A program made the position numbers and the translations under genes. Source: Chloroflexota bacterium (lineage in GTDB: Bacteria; Chloroflexota; Anaerolineae; UBA4142; SHND01). Taken from it: DNA of 45,762 nucleotides. Under the pieces are notes generated by a model. That model had not been told where the DNA came from. It searched no databases and saw nothing but the letters and a program-made list of their open reading frames with translations. The stretch is taken from contig JAKOPZ010000167.1 in NCBI GenBank assembly GCA_029778615.1, forward strand, positions 1 through 45,762, in the 5' to 3' direction. Below are positions 1-6,500 of the stretch, one piece after another (positions within the stretch are counted from its first letter, which is position 1; every line of letters begins with the position of its first letter).

Positions 1-379
1 CCGCTGACGCCGCCGCCGCTGTCGCATCTTGTGGCGTGATGATGATGACTTTGACGCCTTGCGAAATCAACGCTTCGACGTTCGCTTTTTCTTTTGCCGA
101 ATCGCCTTGACTAAACAGCGGTTCCCAACCTGCTTTTTGGAACACCGCTTGGTCTTGCAGCCAGCGCGGTTCGTCCTTGGTCGGTAGAATTACACCGACC
201 AATGCTTGGTTCGCGGGAGCTGCGGTTGGTTGCGCCGGTACGGCGGTTGGTTGTGCCGCAGCGGTCGGTTGTGGCGCAGCGGTAGGCGCGGGAGTTGCTG
301 CGGGGGCACAAGCCGAGATAATGAACGCGGCGACCAGAAACACAAACGCGAGGCGCAGCGCATTTTTTGATAAAAACAT
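1..379 (-). CDS. Sugar ABC transporter substrate-binding lipoprotein (5' part)
   Basis: Only the first 126 codons lie in the window; the gene continues past position 1. It starts with a lipoprotein signal peptide ending in a lipobox, IISAC, with Cys24 as the lipidation site. A low-complexity linker rich in Ala, Pro and Thr (about residues 25-52) with repeated PTAA units follows, typical of Chloroflexota extracellular binding proteins. The mature domain then begins with NQALVGVILPTKDEPRW, and an ISQGVKVIIITPQD segment resembles the ribose/xylose-type periplasmic binding fold (Peripla_BP_4). The start is fixed by a strong AAGGAGG ribosome site just upstream. It probably captures a pentose or related sugar outside the membrane; the ligand cannot be read from this fragment. 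A palindromic operator lies about 25 bases before the start codon. Confidence 0.8.
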   Translation of the reverse strand, partial: MFLSKNALRLAFVFLVAAFIISACAPAATPAPTAAPQPTAAAQPTAVPAQPTAAPANQALVGVILPTKDEPRWLQDQAVFQKAGWEPLFSQGDSAKEKANVEALISQGVKVIIITPQDATAAAASA

Positions 380-742
380 TTCTTCTCCTCCTTGAAATTG
401 CTTGCAACAGCTTCTGTTGCAAATTGGTAGAAACACTCTCTTGCCAAACCGAAATAAATGCAGGCGATTCAAATAGAACAGTTGCGAAAGAAACGAGGGA
501 AAAGCCGTTTATTTGGCTTGTAGAGAGTACGCGTGGTTGAATCGTCAGAGATTCGCTTTTGTCCAACACCTCCTTGTTGACAAATCAAATAAAGCGGGGA
601 AATCTGCTTTTGGTTTGCGTATTCTAGGTTAAAGAGAGATGAAACTATAGAGAAGTTACTCTTGAATTACGCGGGACATACTCTTGAAAATCGAGGGGGG
701 TTTCCCCTTGAAAGTTAATGCAGTTTGGACATAATGGATTGT
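380..742. other. Divergent intergenic region between binding protein and response regulator
   Basis: About 360 bases separate two divergently read genes. It holds the operator at 402-422, a ribosome-site-like AAGGAGG on the minus strand near 571-577, a short imperfect repeat GAATC/GATTC near 539-555, and a GGGG/CCCC mini-hairpin near 693-706. No convincing -35/-10 pair was found for either gene, although both must be expressed from this stretch. A minus-strand reading frame starting near 566-569 runs into the binding-protein gene in another frame and is not supported as a gene. Confidence 0.5.
402..422. promoter_or_regulatory. Palindromic operator upstream of the binding-protein gene
   Basis: A perfect inverted repeat with 9-bp arms, TTGCAACAG and CTGTTGCAA, separated by 3 bases. 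It sits 22 bases before the minus-strand start codon at 379, just upstream of the ribosome site. The length and symmetry suit a dimeric repressor such as a LacI- or GntR-family regulator of sugar uptake. It could also fold as a hairpin in the leader RNA. No regulator gene for it is in the window. Confidence 0.55.
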
Positions 743-1786
743 ATGAATCCAATTCGGATGGTGTTGGCGGACGACCACGCGGTGGTGCGCGCAGGTTTGC
801 GAAACGCGCTGGCGAACTTGGCGGAAATCGAAATCGTCGGCGAAGTGGGCGACGGGCGCGAGCTCCAAGCCGCGCTCATTGCATTGAAACCCGATTTTTT
901 GGTGATTGATGTAGCGATGCCCGACTTTGAACCGGTCGCCGCCGTCAAGCAAATTAAAATTGATTATCCCGAAATGAAAATTTTGGTCGTGAGCGCGTAT
1001 GACGATGAAGCATACGTCGTCGGACTACTTGGCGCGGGCGTGAACGGGTATCACTTGAAAGACCAAACACTCGCGGACTTGCAGCACGCCGTTCAACGCA
1101 TTCTCGCGGGTGAGCGTTGGCTTTCCTCTCCGCTCTTGGACAAACTGATTCATCGCCGTACTACGCCCGTCGCCGCGTCTGCGCCCAATTTGACGCGGCG
1201 GCAGCGTGAATTGCTCAAACTGCTCTCGCAAGGAAACGAAAATCGCAAAATCGCGCAGGTGATGGATTTATCGGTCAAGACAATTGAAAATCAATTGACG
1301 GGACTGTATCGCGCGCTCGAAGTCAACAGCCGCTTTGAAGCGATGAATTACGCGATGCGCCATCCCGAAGTGTTGGCATTGGCGGACGAAGATGCCGTGA
1401 CCGTTTCGCCGCCCGATTCGGCATTGACTGTTTTGGTGGTGGACGACAACGCGCGCTATCGTCAAGAATTGACGCGGCTCATTCGCAAAGCGTACCCGCG
1501 CGCGGCGGTGTACGAAGCCGAAGACACGCACGACGCATTGCGGCTCGCGCAGCGCGCGGCGATTCATCTGGCGTTGGTTGACGTGGTGCTGCGCGAAGAA
1601 GATGGGATTCAATGTGCGCGCCGCTTGAAAACAACTTCACCCGGCACGCGCGTCGTTCTCATCAGCGCGTATCCCGACCGCGAATTTCGGCGGCTCGGTT
1701 TGAGCGCGGGCGCGGTGGCATTCCTCGACAAAAAAGATTTGGACGCGGGCGCGCTGCGCCAAGTCATGCAAGATGCACTGGCGTAA
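743..1786 (+). CDS. Response regulator with REC-HTH-REC architecture
   Basis: A 347-aa two-component regulator with an unusual order of parts. An N-terminal receiver domain (about residues 5-120) has the acidic pair in LADDH, phospho-acceptor Asp56 in VIDVAMP, Ser84 and Lys106. A LuxR/FixJ-type helix-turn-helix (about 149-209) carries LTRRQRELLKLL and VKTIENQL. A second receiver domain (about 228-345) has VVDDN, Asp280 in LVDVVL, Ser308 and LDKKD. Both receivers look intact. NarL-type regulators normally end with the HTH, so a C-terminal second receiver could add a second phospho-input or drive dimerisation. The ATG at 743 gives the standard N-terminus; ATG 734 and TTG 725 are alternatives. 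No sensor kinase is adjacent, so the gene is an orphan regulator here. The hairpin at 1833-1859 follows it. Confidence 0.85.
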   Translation: MNPIRMVLADDHAVVRAGLRNALANLAEIEIVGEVGDGRELQAALIALKPDFLVIDVAMPDFEPVAAVKQIKIDYPEMKILVVSAYDDEAYVVGLLGAGVNGYHLKDQTLADLQHAVQRILAGERWLSSPLLDKLIHRRTTPVAASAPNLTRRQRELLKLLSQGNENRKIAQVMDLSVKTIENQLTGLYRALEVNSRFEAMNYAMRHPEVLALADEDAVTVSPPDSALTVLVVDDNARYRQELTRLIRKAYPRAAVYEAEDTHDALRLAQRAAIHLALVDVVLREEDGIQCARRLKTTSPGTRVVLISAYPDREFRRLGLSAGAVAFLDKKDLDAGALRQVMQDALA

Positions 1787-1792
1787 TTTTTT

Positions 1793-1820
1793 TTGCCAAA
1801 TCAATACAAAGCACTATAAT
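1793..1820 (+). promoter_or_regulatory. Promoter for tRNA-Leu
   Basis: A -35 box TTGCCA (1793-1798) and a consensus -10 box TATAAT (1815-1820) are separated by 16 bases, upstream of the tRNA gene. Transcription would start near 1827, just before the hairpin at 1833. Confidence 0.65.
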
Positions 1821-1832
1821 AGTTTTGTCCTG

Positions 1833-1859
1833 AATTTCGTCGGAGATTCCGACGAAATT
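1833..1859 (+). terminator. Perfect hairpin between promoter and tRNA
   Basis: AATTTCGTCGGA (1833-1844) and TCCGACGAAATT (1848-1859) form a perfect 12-bp stem with a 3-base loop, followed by TTATAATT. It can terminate transcripts from the response-regulator gene that ends at 1786, but it also lies between the predicted tRNA promoter and the tRNA. It may therefore act in 5' processing of the tRNA precursor or as an attenuator. Confidence 0.5.
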
Positions 1860-1870
1860 TTATAATTCCC

Positions 1871-1954
1871 GCCGGGGTGGCGAAATTGGCAGACGCCCGG
1901 GACTTAGGATCCCGTGTCCGCACGGACGTGCGGGTTCAAATCCCGCCTCCGGCA
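1871..1954 (+). tRNA. tRNA-Leu (anticodon UAG)
   Basis: The sequence folds as a class II tRNA. The acceptor stem pairs GCCGGGG with CUCCGGC, with one G-U pair. The anticodon arm is CGGGA-CUUAGGA-UCCCG, which places UAG as the anticodon reading CUA leucine codons. A long variable arm (GUCCGCACGGAC) is typical of leucine tRNAs, and the T arm is GCGGG-UUCAAAU-CCCGC. The discriminator base is A, as expected for leucine. CCA is not encoded. Confidence 0.95.
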
Positions 1955-1959
1955 TCGAA

Positions 1960-2043
1960 ATAGCCGATAGCTGCTTGCCGAGAGCAAATCGCAAAACCCA
2001 AGCGCTTTTTGTTCTCCGCCTTGCGCCATGTGCTATCTGCTAT
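1960..2043. repeat. Word-type inverted repeat between tRNA and tig
   Basis: ATAGC-C-GATAGC (1960-1971) is complementary to GCTATC-T-GCTAT (2032-2043), each arm being a short word repeated. The loop of about 60 bases holds a further short T-run. It belongs to the class of word-built intergenic hairpins seen throughout the window. Confidence 0.45.
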
Positions 2044-2063
2044 CCGCCATCAGCCAAAGACTA

Positions 2064-3470
2064 ATGAATATCACAAAAGAAATTTCTCCCGACCGGGTTG
2101 CTGTTGTAACCGTCGAGGTAGACGCAGACCAAATGCAGGCGGCGATGAAACGCGCGGCGCAAACCATCTCGCGCGTGCGCCCGATGCCCGGTTTTCGCCC
2201 CGGCAAAGCGCCCTACGAAATGGTCGAGCGCGCATTTGGCAAAGATGTTTTGATTGAAGAAGCCGTCGAGGACTTGTCCAAATCACTGTATCGTCAGGTG
2301 CTTCAAGATTCCGACCTCAATCCCATTGATGCGGGCAATTTGGAAATCGTCCAAAAAGACCCGCCCATTTTGAAATACACCATTCCCATCGCGCCCGAAG
2401 TGAAACTCGGCGATTACAAAGCAATTCGGATGCAGCCGGAACAAGTTACCGTCAGCGACCAGGAAGTGGACGAGGTATTGAATCGTTTTCAATTGACGCA
2501 GGCAACACTTTCGCCCGTCGAACGCCCCGCGCAAAACGGCGACGTGGTAACGGTGGATGTGGTGGGCGGCGTCGAAGGACAGGAACCTGTTCAAGAAAAA
2601 GATTTGCGGATAACCCTCGGCGAGCGTACGCAGGCGTATCTGCCCTTTGACGAAAACTTGGTCGGCATGAACATCGGCGACACGCGCGAATTTGACTATA
2701 TCTATCCCGAAGATTATGCCGACGAAGAATTTCGCGGCAAGACCGCGCACTATCACGTCACGCTTCAAGACCTCAAAGAACAACAGCTGCCGGAATTGAG
2801 CGACGAGTTCGCCCAAGCGGTCAGCCAATTCAAAACGCTTGACCAGTTCAAAGGTAACATTCGCGAAATTTTGCAGCGCACGCGAGAGCGCGAAAACGAA
2901 GTAAAATTTGCAAATGATGTTTTACAAGCCATCGTCGAACAGTCCGAAATTGCCTACGCGCCCCAAATGCTCGAACACGAAATCGAACATGATTTGGAAC
3001 ATTTCAAAGAAAATATTCAGGCAATGGGTTTGACGTGGGAAAATTACGTGCGGCTCTCGGGCAAGACCGAAGAACAAATTCGCGACGAACAAAAGCCCAA
3101 CGCGGAAAAACGCTTGAAACAATTGCTCGTGCTTGGCGAATTGATTCGCGCCGAAAATACGACAGTCACCAACGACCAAGTCAAAGCCGACATCGAACGG
3201 CGCGTCCAAGAATCGGTACAGGCGGGCGCGAATCCCCAAGTCGCGCGCCGCGCGTTTAGCACGCCGGACGCGCGCGAAAACATTGCTTTCAATTTGCGGG
3301 TCAACGCGGTGATGAATAGAATTGTCGCAATCGCCAAAGGTGAGCAGCCGCCGAGTGGTCTGATTCTCACGCCCGACATGGTGCGCGGGGAAAGTCCCAT
3401 TCCCACCGGTCTGATTACTGACCCGCGACAGGTACGCGAAGAATTAGCGAAAGTAGAGTTGAGCAAATAA
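2064..3470 (+). CDS. tig: Trigger factor
   Basis: A 468-aa ribosome-associated chaperone and peptidyl-prolyl isomerase that meets nascent chains at the exit tunnel. The N-terminal ribosome-binding domain carries the signature GFRPGKAP (residues 43-50). An FKBP-like domain (about 150-240) starts near NGDVVTVDVVG, and the C-terminal helical cradle follows. ATG 2064 (MNITKEISPDRV) matches family N-termini; a longer frame from 2028 runs through the upstream word repeat and is unlikely. The C-terminus is extended with a proline-rich tail past the usual helices. The tig-clpP-clpX order downstream is the classic bacterial proteostasis arrangement and suggests co-expression, although an inverted repeat and a terminator separate the genes. 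Confidence 0.95.
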   Translation: MNITKEISPDRVAVVTVEVDADQMQAAMKRAAQTISRVRPMPGFRPGKAPYEMVERAFGKDVLIEEAVEDLSKSLYRQVLQDSDLNPIDAGNLEIVQKDPPILKYTIPIAPEVKLGDYKAIRMQPEQVTVSDQEVDEVLNRFQLTQATLSPVERPAQNGDVVTVDVVGGVEGQEPVQEKDLRITLGERTQAYLPFDENLVGMNIGDTREFDYIYPEDYADEEFRGKTAHYHVTLQDLKEQQLPELSDEFAQAVSQFKTLDQFKGNIREILQRTRERENEVKFANDVLQAIVEQSEIAYAPQMLEHEIEHDLEHFKENIQAMGLTWENYVRLSGKTEEQIRDEQKPNAEKRLKQLLVLGELIRAENTTVTNDQVKADIERRVQESVQAGANPQVARRAFSTPDARENIAFNLRVNAVMNRIVAIAKGEQPPSGLILTPDMVRGESPIPTGLITDPRQVREELAKVELSK

Positions 3471-3474
3471 GCCT

Positions 3475-3528
3475 GACAAGGTGAAGAGGTGACAGGGTGA
3501 CATGATAAATTCACCTCGTCACCTTGTC
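3475..3528. repeat. Word-type inverted repeat between tig and clpP
   Basis: Arms at 3475-3492 (GACAAGGTGAAGAGGTGA) and 3511-3528 pair over 18 bases with a single mismatch, around an 18-base loop. Each arm is built from the repeated word AGGTGA. It starts 4 bases after the tig stop codon and ends 20 bases before the clpP start, so it can act as a partial terminator or an mRNA stability element between the two genes. Confidence 0.6.
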
Positions 3529-3547
3529 ACCCTTTCTGGAGTCTTTC

Positions 3548-4180
3548 ATGTTTCCCCAAAATCTCATCCCCATGGTCGTCGAAAACACCGGACGCGGCGA
3601 ACGCGCGTACGATGTGTTTTCGTTGTTGTTAAAAGAACGCATTATTTTTCTCGGCACGCCGATTGACGACCAAATCGCGAACGTCATCGTCGCGCAGCTT
3701 TTGTTTCTCGAACGCGAAGACCCCGACAAAGAAATTCGCCTTTATGTGAATTCACCCGGCGGTGTAATTTATGCCGGTCTCGCAATTTACGACACAATGC
3801 AATTGATTCGCTGTCCCGTTTCCACGTACTGCGTCGGACTCGCGGCGAGCATGGGTACAGTGTTACTCGCCGCAGGTCATCCGGGACGCCGCTTTGCATT
3901 GCCCAATTCACTCATTCACATTCATCAACCGCTCGGCGGCGCGCAAGGACAAGCGGTGGACATTGAAATCGAAGCACGACGCATCATCCGCGAACGCGAA
4001 CGCTTGAACGATATTCTCGCCAAGCACACCGGTCAACCGCTCGAACGCATCATCCGTGATAGTGACCGCAACTATTACATGGAACCGCAAGCGGCTGTCG
4101 AGTACGGCATTGTGGACGAAGTGCTTGTGCCGGCGCCGAAAATGGAATTGGACCAAGTGGGCAGCAACGGACATCGGTAA
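3548..4180 (+). CDS. clpP: ATP-dependent Clp protease proteolytic subunit
   Basis: A 210-aa ClpP, the peptidase barrel that degrades substrates fed by ClpX. The nucleophile Ser101 lies in GLAASMG and His126 in IHIHQPLGG, with the expected 25-residue spacing. Counting on without gaps to the E. coli Asp171 position gives Asn175 (DSDRNYYM) instead of aspartate. Listeria ClpP1 is known to carry such an Asn and to be poorly active alone. ATG 3548 has GGAG 8 bases upstream. The N-terminus ([20 protein letters not shown]) is normal, with no long propeptide. The gene lies between tig and clpX. The product may need a second ClpP elsewhere, or may have compensated activity. Confidence 0.95.
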   Translation: MFPQNLIPMVVENTGRGERAYDVFSLLLKERIIFLGTPIDDQIANVIVAQLLFLEREDPDKEIRLYVNSPGGVIYAGLAIYDTMQLIRCPVSTYCVGLAASMGTVLLAAGHPGRRFALPNSLIHIHQPLGGAQGQAVDIEIEARRIIRERERLNDILAKHTGQPLERIIRDSDRNYYMEPQAAVEYGIVDEVLVPAPKMELDQVGSNGHR

Positions 4181-4189
4181 AAAAATCGA

Positions 4190-4227
4190 GGGACGAAACG
4201 TTGTGAGATAACGTAACGTCCCTTTTT
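4190..4227 (+). terminator. Intrinsic terminator after clpP
   Basis: GGGACG-aa-ACGTT pairs with AACGT-aa-CGTCCC across a 7-base loop, followed by TTTTTG. It begins 10 bases after the clpP stop codon. Confidence 0.75.
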
Positions 4228-4242
4228 GTTTATTGTAAATAT

Positions 4243-4309
4243 GTCATTTCGAGCGAAGCGAGAAATCTCTATATGCGCAAGGGAGATTTCTCACTCCGTT
4301 CGAAATAAC
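4243..4309. repeat. Dispersed palindromic repeat, copy A
   Basis: Arm GTCATTTCGAGCGAAGCGAG followed by AAATCTC (4243-4269) is matched by GAGATTTCTCACTCCGTTCG followed by AAATAAC (4283-4309), giving a long imperfect hairpin. A second copy lies at 30930-31000. Similar elements beginning GTCATT..CGAG are known as dispersed intergenic repeats in several phyla. It ends 12 bases before the clpX start. Confidence 0.7.
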
Positions 4310-4320
4310 ACAAATCATTC

Positions 4321-5601
4321 ATGATTAGTCGCACCCGACGCGCCGAAGAATTTTGCTCGTTTTGCGGGCGTTCGCAAGAACAGGTGAATCGTCTGATTGC
4401 CGGACCCGATTCCGTGTTCATTTGTGATGAATGTGTAGAATTGTGCCGCGAGATTTTGATGGAAGAGGCAATGACGCCGCGCGGCGAAATGCTTTCCATC
4501 AAAACATTGCCGCCGCGCGAAATTTATCGCCGCCTCAATCAATACGTCATTGGGCAAGACCGCGCGAAAAAAGTTTTGTCCGTCGCGGTGTACAACCATT
4601 ACAAACGCGTAATGAATGGCGCCGCAACGGATGAAGTCGAACTCGGCAAAGCAAACATTCTGCTCATTGGTCCAACGGGCTGCGGCAAAACCCTGCTCGC
4701 GCAAACGCTCGCCAAAATTCTCGATGTCCCATTCACCATCGCCGACGCGACGACGCTCACCGAAGCGGGTTATGTAGGCGAAGATGTGGAACACATTTTG
4801 CTTTCACTCATTCAAGCCGCCGAACATGATATTCCGCGCGCGGAACGCGGCATTGTGTACATTGACGAAATAGACAAAATCGCGCGCAAGACCGGCGACA
4901 ATCCGTCCATCACGCGCGATGTTTCGGGCGAAGGCGTGCAGCAAGCATTATTGAAAATTGTCGAAGGCACTGTCGCAAACGTTCCACCCAAAGAAGGACG
5001 CAAGCATCCCCAGCAGGAATATATCAAACTCAATACGTCCAACATTTTGTTTATCCTCGGCGGCGCGTTTGACGGACTGGAAAAAATTGTCAGCGAACGT
5101 TTTGTCGAACGCCGCATTGCAGGTTTCAAGGGCGACGCGCAGCGCGCCGCGCGCGACCTTTCGCAATCCGAGCTGATGCGTCTGGTGACCGCCGACGATT
5201 TGGTGCAATTCGGACTCATTCCCGAATTTGTGGGACGCGTGCCCGTCATTGTCAGCGTTGACCCGCTCGACGAAAAAATGCTCATCAAAATTTTGACCGA
5301 GCCCAAAAACGCCATCATCAAACAATATCAAAAAATGTTTGCGATGGACCGCGTGGAACTCGTGTTCACCGACGACGCGCTCCAAGCCGCCGCGCAAGAA
5401 GCGCTTCGCTACAAAACGGGCGCGCGCGGACTGCGCAGTATCATCGAAGAAGTGCTGCTCGATGTGATGTACGAAATCCCCTCGCGCTCGGACATTCGCA
5501 AATGTCTCATTAACGCGGACACGATAAAAAATAAAACGCGTCCGTTACTTTTAACCCACGCGGAATTGCCGGTGGAGTGGGAAAAAGAAAGCGCGGCGTA
5601 A
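4321..5601 (+). CDS. clpX: ATP-dependent Clp protease ATP-binding subunit
   Basis: A 426-aa AAA+ unfoldase that delivers proteins to ClpP. The N-terminal zinc-binding domain has Cys12, Cys15, Cys35 and Cys38. Walker A is GPTGCGKT (117-124), pore loop 1 GYVG (150-153) and Walker B IVYIDEID (178-185); the [15 protein letters not shown] stretch and [10 protein letters not shown] are also intact. The loop that normally reads I/L/V-G-F and docks into ClpP reads IAGF (266-269), so the hydrophobic residue is shifted or replaced by Ala. The last 59 bases of the gene are repeated at 6267-6325, on the far side of a toxin-antitoxin pair. ATG 4321 follows the dispersed repeat directly and has no strong ribosome site. 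Confidence 0.95.
   Translation: MISRTRRAEEFCSFCGRSQEQVNRLIAGPDSVFICDECVELCREILMEEAMTPRGEMLSIKTLPPREIYRRLNQYVIGQDRAKKVLSVAVYNHYKRVMNGAATDEVELGKANILLIGPTGCGKTLLAQTLAKILDVPFTIADATTLTEAGYVGEDVEHILLSLIQAAEHDIPRAERGIVYIDEIDKIARKTGDNPSITRDVSGEGVQQALLKIVEGTVANVPPKEGRKHPQQEYIKLNTSNILFILGGAFDGLEKIVSERFVERRIAGFKGDAQRAARDLSQSELMRLVTADDLVQFGLIPEFVGRVPVIVSVDPLDEKMLIKILTEPKNAIIKQYQKMFAMDRVELVFTDDALQAAAQEALRYKTGARGLRSIIEEVLLDVMYEIPSRSDIRKCLINADTIKNKTRPLLLTHAELPVEWEKESAA
5543..5601 (+). repeat. Direct repeat, clpX 3' end, copy 1
   Basis: This 59-bp segment is the 3' terminus of clpX including its stop codon. It matches 6267-6325 at 55 of 59 positions with no gaps. One mismatch is a CCG/CCC wobble and the other three are clustered (AGA against GTC). 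The pair brackets the toxin-antitoxin genes. Confidence 0.9.
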
Positions 5602-5609
5602 CTTTTACC

Positions 5610-5912
5610 ATGACCACTTTGCAAGTGAATCTCGTTGACCGTGTGGCAGAACGGCTTGAAGTAGATGCCGAAGAATTGTTGCGCGCGAGTTTGGAAACGT
5701 ATTTGCACGCGCAATTACGCCGCGTTGAAACGGACATTTCAGCTCTGCAAATCAAATACAATGTCCACTCTGCCAAAGAAATTGACCAACGCTACAGCGA
5801 AGGTACTTTGCCCAAAGAGGGGACGTGGGAAGACTATTTCCGGCTTGACCATTTAGAATATCGGCGTCGCCAGCTGCAAGACGCGCTTGCCTCACTCCAT
5901 GAGTCTCGTTGA
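5610..5912 (+). CDS. Probable TumA-type antitoxin
   Basis: A 100-aa protein starting at ATG 5610, 8 bases after the clpX stop codon and overlapping the next gene by 14 bases. It is largely helical and charged. An N-terminal stretch, MTTLQVNLVDRVAERLEV, looks like a small ribbon-helix-helix or MetJ/Arc-type DNA-binding segment, and the C-terminal half is acidic and aromatic. The gene order (small antitoxin-like protein, then an overlapping TumE-like toxin) supports an antitoxin that binds its partner and represses its own promoter. Assignment rests mainly on context. The C-terminal part has no motif I can name. Confidence 0.6.
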   Translation: MTTLQVNLVDRVAERLEVDAEELLRASLETYLHAQLRRVETDISALQIKYNVHSAKEIDQRYSEGTLPKEGTWEDYFRLDHLEYRRRQLQDALASLHESR

Positions 5913-6264
5913 CATCGCAACTCGAAAAGCTATCGCCAAAACCGAATTTGCAGATATTGTCGCAAGCGTGGATTCCGAATTGAATCGAATGCGCGTTTAT
6001 CTTACCGACGCCAGCTTCTTGGACGTATGGTATTCACTGGAAAACGAAGGACGCTACAGCTATCATTGGGAACGCCGACATCTTGACGGAACATTGTATC
6101 GCCACAACAATGCGCCGCACAAAAAATGGAACCACGTCACCACCTTTCCAAAACATTTTCACGCGGGCAGCGAAGAACAAGTTGCCGCCAGCAGTTTGAG
6201 TGATAATCCACCCGATGCGCTGCGCGAAATGTTGACGTTTGCGCGCAGCACTATCCTTCGATGA
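5899..6264 (+). CDS. TumE-like toxin (DUF6516 family)
   Basis: A 121-aa protein with the layout of TumE/DUF6516 toxins: an N-terminal helix, a strand section with YSLENEGRYSYHWE, then RHDN-like RHNNAPHKKW and FPKHFHAG, where several His and aromatic residues cluster. From memory, DUF6516 members are toxins of type II modules in cyanobacteria and related phyla, with a ribonuclease-like role proposed. ATG 5899 overlaps the upstream gene, which indicates translational coupling. The pair is bounded on both sides by a 59-bp repeat of the clpX end, so it looks like an inserted cassette. Confidence 0.65.
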   Translation: MSLVDIATRKAIAKTEFADIVASVDSELNRMRVYLTDASFLDVWYSLENEGRYSYHWERRHLDGTLYRHNNAPHKKWNHVTTFPKHFHAGSEEQVAASSLSDNPPDALREMLTFARSTILR

Positions 6265-6266
6265 AT

Positions 6267-6325
6267 CGTTACTTTTAACCCACGCGGAATTGCCCGTGGA
6301 GTGGGAAAAGTCAAGCGCGGCGTAA
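6267..6325 (+). repeat. Direct repeat, clpX 3' end, copy 2
   Basis: A second copy of the last 59 bases of clpX starts 3 bases after the toxin stop codon. Read in the clpX frame it still encodes the ClpX C-terminal tail and ends with TAA. Two of its differences from copy 1 are synonymous (CCG/CCC, AAA/AAG), and the GAA to TCA change replaces Glu with Ser. Confidence 0.9.
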
Positions 6326-6500
6326 ATTCTTGACAGTCCAAATTGATTGGCACACCGTTTTCCTTTTTGCATCGAACAAATCCAATGGAGTTGTTCGATG
6401 TTTTTTTTGCGCCCTTGAGACAAACGGGTCATTCGCGCCATGTATCATTGGCGGTAAAATAGTTTTGGGCATTTGGTATGTTGGTGCAATGGGGGGAACC

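Noticed and set aside
111-569. Minus-strand frame starting next to AAGGAGG near position 571
   Set aside because: It runs through the operator and into the binding-protein gene in another frame. The ribosome site has almost no spacing to the start, and no domain is seen; a leader peptide remains possible but unsupported.
1861-1866. TATAAT directly before tRNA-Leu as its -10 box
   Set aside because: It would place the transcription start inside the tRNA; the box at 1815-1820 with a matching -35 is suitable.
3524-3548. Longer ClpP start at TTG 3524
   Set aside because: It lies inside the inverted repeat and adds residues absent from the family; ATG 3548 has a ribosome site.
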